From the NCBI RefSeq assembly GCF_017976235.1, contig NZ_JACVHC010000006.1, positions 248,001-312,000 on the forward strand: a stretch of 64,000 nt of DNA, given 5' to 3'. The DNA comes from Pseudomonas anatoliensis (GTDB lineage: Bacteria > Pseudomonadota > Gammaproteobacteria > Pseudomonadales > Pseudomonadaceae). The position numbers were made by a program, and so were the translations under genes. Below, one piece after another: positions 58,915-64,000 of the stretch (position 1 is the first letter of the stretch; each line of letters opens with the position of its first letter). The notes under the pieces were generated by a model, which saw only the letters and a list, made by a program, of their open reading frames with translations, searched no databases and had not been told where the DNA came from.

Positions 58915-58975
58915 AAACTCGATCGCCTGTTGGTTCGGCTTGTCGGCCGGACGTTTTTCGTTTCAGGGTCGAAAC

Positions 58976-59281
58976 ATGAAAGCCAAACTCGCCACACTCC
59001 CGATGTCCTATCGTCTGGCCGTTACCTCGCGGGTGCTGGCGGCGGTGTTTGGCGGCTATCTGGTGGCTGCACTGGCCAGTGTCACCCTGACGATGTGGCT
59101 GCCATTGAGCCGCGCCGAAGCGGTAGTGACGGGCATGACCGTTTCTTTTCTGGTCTATCTGGTTGCGGTGCTCTGGTGTTTTGCCTGCCGCACGGCGTGG
59201 TCGGCATGGGTCGGTTTGCTGGTGCCGAGTGTGATTCTGGCGACCATTTCCGGCGCGGCGCGCGGGTTGGGTTTCGCATGA
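58976..59281 (+). CDS. DUF3649 domain-containing membrane protein
   Basis: A 101-aa membrane protein with three helices (around 14-38, 47-68, 74-95). MSYRLAVTSRVLAAVFGGYLVAAL is typical of DUF3649. The family is always found with a PepSY protein and DUF3325, as here, in iron-regulated operons. It overlaps the PepSY start by 4 bp (ATGA). Confidence 0.88.
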   Translation: MKAKLATLPMSYRLAVTSRVLAAVFGGYLVAALASVTLTMWLPLSRAEAVVTGMTVSFLVYLVAVLWCFACRTAWSAWVGLLVPSVILATISGAARGLGFA

Positions 59282-60864
59282 AAGAGGGTTTCCGCCAGGC
59301 CATGGCATGGCTGCACACCTGGACCGGGCTGGTGTTCGGCTGGTTGCTGTTTGCGATTTTCCTCACCGGAACGCTGGCGTACTTCAATGACGAAACCACT
59401 CACTGGATGCAGCCGGAAATCCCTGCAAGACCAATCAATGCCGAAGCGAGCCTGACGCTCGCCCAGGATTATCTACAGCAACATGCTGGCGGTGCCTCAC
59501 GCTGGCTGATCGACTTGCCTGACGCCCGCGATCCCGGCCTGACCGTGCGTTGGCAACAGGCGCCAGCCAAACCCGGCGAGCGCGGCCGCTTCGAATCGAA
59601 AACCCTCGACGCGCAAACCGGTGCCCAGGTGCAGGGGCGCGAAAGCATGGGCGGCGAGTTCTTCTACCGCTTCCATTTCCAGCTGCAGATGCCTTATCCA
59701 TGGGGCCGCTGGCTGGCGACGATTGCCGCCATGGTGATGTTCGTCGCGCTGATCACCGGGATCATCACCCACAAAAAAATCTTCAAGGACTTCTTCACGT
59801 TCCGCCCGCGCAAAGGCCAGCGTTCCTGGCTCGATGGGCATAACGCCGTGGGCGTTCTGGTGCTGCCGTTTCACTTGATGATCACCTACAGCAGTCTGGT
59901 GATTTTCATGTCGATGGTCATGCCGGCGAGCATCGTGGCGTCTTATGGCAGCGACGTTCGCAAGTTCTACGATGAGGTTTTTCCTGCGTCGAAAACCCCG
60001 GAGCGGGCCAACATTCCTGCGGCACTGGCACCGATGGCGCCGCTGCTGGTCAAGGCCACTGAGCAATGGTCGGGTGGCTCTACCGCACGACTGTCCGTGA
60101 GCAATCCGGGCGATGCAAATGCCACGGTGGTGTTGTCCCGCGCGGGCGACCGAGTGGTCCACGATTTCGGTCGCGCGGTGACCTTTAACGGCGTCACCGG
60201 GCAGATGCTCGACAGCACGCCGGAGCAACCTGTGGCGATGGCAGTCGGTGGCGCGTTCTACGGTTTGCACATGGGCCATTTCGCCGGGCCGGTGCTGCGC
60301 TGGTTGTATTTCATCTGCGGTCTGGCCGGCACGGCGATGATCGGCACCGGGCTGGTGATCTGGCTCGGCAAGCGTCAGCTCAAACATGCCAAGAGCGGCG
60401 TCATGCCGTTCGAATTGCGCCTGGTGGAAGTGCTGAACATTGCCAGCATGGCCGGGTTGGTGACGGCAGTGGCGGTGTTCTTCCTGGCCAATCGGCTGTT
60501 GCCGGTGAGTCTGGCCGGGCGTGCCGATTGGGAAGTGAATGCATTCTTTATCGCCTGGGGTTTGAGCGTGGTGCATGCGCTGTTGCGCCTGGGACGCAAA
60601 GCCTGGATTGAACAATTAGCGTTGGGCGCTTTGCTGTTTATCGCGGTGCCTTTGATCAATGCGCTGACCACGCCGTGGAACCTTGGCGTAACGCTGGCGC
60701 AGGGCGATTGGGTGCTCGCCGGTTTTGACCTGACCTGTCTCGGGACAGGTGTGTTTCTAGCGTGGGCCGCGTGGAAAATGCAGCGCGCCGGCAGCACCGT
60801 CAGCGTGAAAAAAACTCGCCGCGAAATGCCTCGGCCCGTCACGCTTGAGCAAGGGACAAACTGA
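59278..60864 (+). CDS. PepSY-associated TM helix protein (siderophore-reductase-like)
   Basis: A 528-aa inner-membrane protein. It begins with a PepSY_TM helix (MAWLHTWTGLVFGWLLFAIFLTGTLAYF), continues with a periplasmic PepSY part and further helices including WLATIAAMVMFVALITGIITHKKIFKDFFTFRPRKGQRSWLDGHNAVGVLVLPFHLMITYSSLVIF, with conserved histidines. Relatives act in ferric-siderophore reduction/uptake (PiuB/FoxB-like); that is inference here. It is co-transcribed with DUF3649 and DUF3325. Confidence 0.88.
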   Translation: MKEGFRQAMAWLHTWTGLVFGWLLFAIFLTGTLAYFNDETTHWMQPEIPARPINAEASLTLAQDYLQQHAGGASRWLIDLPDARDPGLTVRWQQAPAKPGERGRFESKTLDAQTGAQVQGRESMGGEFFYRFHFQLQMPYPWGRWLATIAAMVMFVALITGIITHKKIFKDFFTFRPRKGQRSWLDGHNAVGVLVLPFHLMITYSSLVIFMSMVMPASIVASYGSDVRKFYDEVFPASKTPERANIPAALAPMAPLLVKATEQWSGGSTARLSVSNPGDANATVVLSRAGDRVVHDFGRAVTFNGVTGQMLDSTPEQPVAMAVGGAFYGLHMGHFAGPVLRWLYFICGLAGTAMIGTGLVIWLGKRQLKHAKSGVMPFELRLVEVLNIASMAGLVTAVAVFFLANRLLPVSLAGRADWEVNAFFIAWGLSVVHALLRLGRKAWIEQLALGALLFIAVPLINALTTPWNLGVTLAQGDWVLAGFDLTCLGTGVFLAWAAWKMQRAGSTVSVKKTRREMPRPVTLEQGTN

Positions 60865-61190
60865 TGCTGCTGGCGCTATTGCTGTGCTACGCCGGGTTCA
60901 CGGCATTGTGTCTGTCGATGCCTCGGCACCACGATGAATTGCTCGGGCATAAACCGTCGACGCGACGGGGTAGGGGTCTGAAGCTGGCGGGGTGGTTGCT
61001 GCTGGGTTTGTCACTTTGGGCGGCGGTCACAGGCAACGGCTGGAGTTTGGGGCTGGTCGACTGGTTCGCGGTGCTGATGCTCAGCGCCCTGGCGTTGGTG
61101 CTGTTGCTGCCGTATCGCCCGCGTCTGGCGTTGGCGCTGGCCGGGTTAAGTCTGTTGGCCAGTCCGGTCGCAGCCTGGGCGCAGTGCTGA
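60864..61190 (+). CDS. DUF3325 domain-containing membrane protein
   Basis: A 108-aa protein with three membrane helices and the DUF3325 start MLLALLLCYAGFTALCLSMPRHHDELLG. It overlaps the PepSY gene by one base (TGATG). The role is unknown but linked to the PepSY protein. Confidence 0.87.
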   Translation: MLLALLLCYAGFTALCLSMPRHHDELLGHKPSTRRGRGLKLAGWLLLGLSLWAAVTGNGWSLGLVDWFAVLMLSALALVLLLPYRPRLALALAGLSLLASPVAAWAQC

Positions 61191-61191
61191 C

Positions 61192-61758
61192 GTGCTGATC
61201 GGTCATCTCCCGGAATCGCGCGACGACGAGCCGCGTGGCGCGCGTGCGCATTTCCTTCAGGTGTTCCTGTCCCAGCGTTCGCAGATGGAAGCGTTGGTGA
61301 ACCGCCGCGTTGGCTGCCGGGCGACGGCGGCGGATCTGGTGCAGGATCTATTTCTGCGTTTCTGGCGCCGGCCGCTGGTGCAGGTCGAAGAACTCAGCAC
61401 CTACCTGTTGCGCTGCGCCGGCAACATCGCTATCGATCATCTGCGCAGCGAAGGCACGCGGGTGCGCGTCAACGAAGGCTGGCAACCCGACGAGCCGGAC
61501 AGCCATGGCAGCGAACCACAAGCGGCGCTCGAAGCCGGCAATGATCTGCGCCATGTCGAAGCGGCGTTGCGCGCCTTGCCCGAACGCACCCGGCAGATCT
61601 TTTTGCTCAATCGCATACACGGCCGCAAGTACGCGGACATCGCCAAAGCCATGGGCCTGTCCCAAAGCGCCGTGGAAAAACATATGATGCGCGCCCTCGA
61701 GGCCTGCAAGGCCAGCCTGCGCGAACCCGCGCCACGCACGCCAGGGAAAGCACCGTGA
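61192..61758 (+). CDS. ECF sigma factor, FecI-like (second system)
   Basis: A 188-aa ECF sigma factor with region 2 (GCRATAADLVQDLFLRFWRRP, LRCAGNIAIDHLRSEGTRVR) and region 4 (LRALPERTRQIFLLNRIHGRKYADIAKAMGLSQSAVEKHMMRAL). It starts with GTG 1 bp after DUF3325 and overlaps the anti-sigma gene, so all five genes may form one operon. It would direct transcription of the downstream receptor. Confidence 0.9.
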   Translation: MLIGHLPESRDDEPRGARAHFLQVFLSQRSQMEALVNRRVGCRATAADLVQDLFLRFWRRPLVQVEELSTYLLRCAGNIAIDHLRSEGTRVRVNEGWQPDEPDSHGSEPQAALEAGNDLRHVEAALRALPERTRQIFLLNRIHGRKYADIAKAMGLSQSAVEKHMMRALEACKASLREPAPRTPGKAP

Positions 61759-62744
61759 AACACACCGACCGCGTCACGCCGACGCCCTCCCAGGAACAGG
61801 CTGCTTTTGCCTGGCTGAGCCTGTTGCATGATCGGCCCAGCGCAGGGGATCAACTCACGTTCAGCCAATGGCTGCGCGCCGATCCCGCCCATGCCGAGGC
61901 CTACGCCCAGGCGCAAGTGGTCTGGGAATTGAGTGAAGGCCCGGCGAAAACTTTGGCCGATGAAGAGGCTTTCGCGCTGCAAGGCTATCTCAACGCTATG
62001 GATCGCCCGCGTCGCCAGCCGCTCTTGCGCTGGTCCGGCGGGTTGGCGATGGCCGCGTGTCTGTTGCTGATGATCAGCCTCGGAACGGGCTGGCAACCGC
62101 AGCGTTGGCTAGATGATCTCGGCGCCGATTACGTTTCTGCGCCCGGCGAAGTCCGCACCGTAACCCTCGCCGATCAATCACAAGTGACGCTTGATGCGGA
62201 CAGTGCCATCGCCGTGGATTTCAGCCATGGCGAGCGCCATGTGCAGTTGCGTCGCGGCGCCGGTTTTTTCAGCGTCACGCACACGGGCGATCCGTTTGTG
62301 GTCGAGGCTGAGAAGGGCCAGGCACGGGTGCTCGGGACGCAATTCGAAGTGCGTCTGCAACCGCATGGGGCGCAGGTGACGGTGTTATCCGGGCGCGTCG
62401 GCGTGACGGCCGATCAAGGGGGCGAGCAGCAGATTCTCACCGCCGGCCAGCAAGTGGCTTACGGTGATGGGACGGCGGAAAAACTCCATGCCGTAGACAG
62501 CGAGGCGCAACTGGCCTGGCGCCAAGGCTGGCTGACTTACTACAAATCGACGCTGGCGGATGTGGTGCAGGATCTTCGCCGTTATTACCCGGGGCGAATT
62601 GTTTTGCTCAACGATGAACTGGCGGCGCGCAAGGTCAGTGGCAGTTTTCCGAGCAAGGATCCGCAGGCAGTTCTTAATTCCTTGCAGGGGGTATTGGGGT
62701 TTGAGCAGCATCGGGTTTTGGGGCAGTTGATTATTTTGCGCTGA
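61755..62744 (+). CDS. FecR-like regulator (second system)
   Basis: A 329-aa anti-sigma regulator: DUF4880-type cytoplasmic part (AAFAWLSLLHDRPSAGDQLTFSQWLRADPAHAEAYAQAQVVWE), one membrane helix (GGLAMAACLLLMISLGTGW) and a FecR domain (YVSAPGEVRTVTLADQSQVTLDADSAIAVDF). GTG start overlapping the sigma stop. It couples the receptor below to the sigma factor above. Confidence 0.9.
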   Translation: MKHTDRVTPTPSQEQAAFAWLSLLHDRPSAGDQLTFSQWLRADPAHAEAYAQAQVVWELSEGPAKTLADEEAFALQGYLNAMDRPRRQPLLRWSGGLAMAACLLLMISLGTGWQPQRWLDDLGADYVSAPGEVRTVTLADQSQVTLDADSAIAVDFSHGERHVQLRRGAGFFSVTHTGDPFVVEAEKGQARVLGTQFEVRLQPHGAQVTVLSGRVGVTADQGGEQQILTAGQQVAYGDGTAEKLHAVDSEAQLAWRQGWLTYYKSTLADVVQDLRRYYPGRIVLLNDELAARKVSGSFPSKDPQAVLNSLQGVLGFEQHRVLGQLIILR

Positions 62745-62751
62745 CAACAAA

Positions 62752-62838
62752 GTCAAAAGATCGCAGCCTTCGGCAGCTCCTACAGGGTGTACGCACATCT
62801 ACTGTAGGAGCTGCCGAAGGCTGCGATCTCTTGATCTT
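62752..62838. repeat. REP inverted pair between FecR-like and receptor genes
   Basis: CAAAAGATCGCAGCCTTCGG with its inverse at the right (CCGAAGGCTGCGATCTCTTG). It parallels the REP between fecR and fecA. Confidence 0.85.
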
Positions 62839-62945
62839 GAAAATAATTTCAAAATTGTAGTGAGGTAAACCCGAGCCCCATCCGTGTAGTGACTGAAACT
62901 GCGAGTCATTCGCATCCGTTGCGGTTCTACACAGGTCATTGAGCA

Positions 62946-64000
62946 ATGAAGTCCAGGGCAAAATCGGGTTCGGTCAAACAATGGTTGGGCGTTTCGGCAT
63001 TAAGTTTTTCGGCATTGGCACTGTTGCCGATGAGCGTCGCGCTCGCCGCTGAAACCGTCAGCAGCCAGGCGCAAAAGCAATTCAATTTCGCATTGGCCGC
63101 CAAACCGTTGCCGCAAGCCCTGAGCGACTTCAGCCGCGTCACCGGGCAAAGCGTGGTCTACACCGATGAAGCGCCGTACGGCCTCACCGCGCCAGCCGTC
63201 AATGGACAGATGAATGCAGAACAAGCGCTGCAACGCCTGCTTGCCGGTTCCGGCCTGAGCTTCCGCCGCACCGACAGTCACACCCTGGCACTTGAGCCGC
63301 AGCCCACCGAAGGCGCGCTGAATCTGGGCGCTACTACCATCACCTCGATGCGTGATGAGTCGACGAGTTACCAGCCGCCGCCAACCAGTTCGGTGATGCG
63401 TTCCTCGGCCTCGCTTCAGGAAATCCCGCAGACCGTCAACGTCATCCCCGCGCAGGTCATTCGTGATCAGGCGCCACGCAATCTCGACGATGCGCTGGCC
63501 AACGTCAGCGGTATCACGCAGGGCAACACGCTGGGCAGCACCCAGGATTCGGTGATGACCCGCGGCTTCGGTGACAACCGCAACGGCTCGATCATGCGCG
63601 ACGGCATGCCGATCGTGCAGGGCCGTGGCATGAACGCCACGGTCGATCGCGTCGAAGTGCTCAAAGGCCCGGCCTCCTTGCTGTACGGTATTCAGGACCC
63701 GGGCGGCGTGGTCAATCTGGTCAGCAAGAAACCTGAACTGACGCAATACAACGCCTTGACCTATACCGGCTCGACCTACGGCGATGGCAAGAACGGCAGC
63801 GGCGGTACCTTCGACAGCACGGGCGCACTGGGTGATTCCGGGCTGGCCTATCGCATGGTGGTGGATCACGTCGACGAAGATTACTGGCGCAATTTTGGCA
63901 CGCATCGGGAAACGTTGATCGCGCCTTCGCTGGCCTGGTACGGCGAACGCACCCAACTGTTATTCGCCTACGAACATCGCGAATTCCTCACCCCGTTCGA
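62946..64000 (+). CDS. TonB-dependent siderophore receptor with STN domain (partial)
   Basis: The first 351 codons of an outer-membrane receptor. A signal peptide (VSALSFSALALLPMSVALAAE, cleaved near residue 36), an STN domain (FNFALAAKPLPQALSDFSRVTG; YGLTAPAVNGQMNAEQALQRLLAGSGLSF) and a FoxA/FpvA-like plug (SASLQEIPQTVNVIPAQVI; VEVLKGPASLLYGIQDPGGVVNLVSKKP) are visible. The gene runs off the window. The ligand is not evident. Together with the two genes upstream it forms a second surface-signalling system. Confidence 0.9.
   Translation, partial: MKSRAKSGSVKQWLGVSALSFSALALLPMSVALAAETVSSQAQKQFNFALAAKPLPQALSDFSRVTGQSVVYTDEAPYGLTAPAVNGQMNAEQALQRLLAGSGLSFRRTDSHTLALEPQPTEGALNLGATTITSMRDESTSYQPPPTSSVMRSSASLQEIPQTVNVIPAQVIRDQAPRNLDDALANVSGITQGNTLGSTQDSVMTRGFGDNRNGSIMRDGMPIVQGRGMNATVDRVEVLKGPASLLYGIQDPGGVVNLVSKKPELTQYNALTYTGSTYGDGKNGSGGTFDSTGALGDSGLAYRMVVDHVDEDYWRNFGTHRETLIAPSLAWYGERTQLLFAYEHREFLTPF

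Noticed and set aside
1..64000. tRNA or rRNA genes
   Set aside because: I saw no cloverleaf or rRNA signature; the prophage target is the end of fecA, not a tRNA.

Overview
The window is a chromosomal segment of a Pseudomonas of the fluorescens group. The basis is the host gene set (maiA/fahA, YebG, PsiE, DUF3509, FecIRA, DUF3649/PepSY/DUF3325), the high GC and the many inverted-repeat REP elements (GTAGGAGCTGCCG type and GGGAGCGGGCTTGCCCGC type). Its centre is a complete-looking Mu-type transposable prophage of 44,995 bp (9860-54854). The prophage has a 6-bp target duplication (ATCAGA), short terminal inverted repeats beginning TG, and has landed one base past the stop codon of a fecA-like receptor gene.

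Left host flank (1-9859): the end of the tyrosine/homogentisate pathway (fahA, maiA, an aromatic-acid MFS transporter), a SirB1-type protein, a Leu/Phe/Val-dehydrogenase-family enzyme, SOS-controlled yebG with a clear LexA box, psiE, a DUF3509 gene, sdaA with a divergent LysR regulator, and an HPF/RaiA-like ribosome-associated protein. Right host flank (54855-64000): fecA, fecR and fecI on the minus strand, a DUF3649-PepSY-DUF3325 membrane operon behind a Fur-like site, and a second sigma/anti-sigma/TonB-receptor signalling set that runs off the window.

Prophage layout: a repressor (48801-49220) sits near the right. Early genes run rightward to the end: a Ner-like protein, a winged-helix protein, a DDE transposase, a MuB-like ATPase, and a Mor-type activator followed by a terminator. 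All late genes run leftward. They form a Mu-like head module (DUF2730, gp26-like, small and large terminase, DUF935 portal, F, G, protease I), a lambda D/E-type capsid pair, and a P2-like contractile tail (FI, FII, E/E', tape measure, U, X, D, V, W, J, I). The tail is followed by a Gly-rich fibre and a Com regulator overlapping a cytosine-5 DNA methyltransferase.

The most striking feature is organisational. A 17-bp motif (minus strand TAAAYCYGATTAAAAGC) occurs four times, just upstream of DUF2730, protease I, tail gene E and baseplate gene W. These positions recall the Mu late promoters. A block of unrelated cargo lies immediately upstream of each copy: (A) SLATT and small membrane proteins, (B) a six-kilobase island with GIY-YIG-like, RES, putAbiC, a toxin-antitoxin pair and several unknown genes, (C) a CHAT protease divergent from a putative PD-(D/E)XK protein plus two DUF6124 genes, (D) two tandem DUF4145 genes. 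The prophage therefore looks like a carrier of anti-phage cargo plugged into the gaps between late operons. The CHAT/nuclease pair and the unknown genes of slot B are the best candidates for undescribed systems. I found no recognisable endolysin, holin or spanin.
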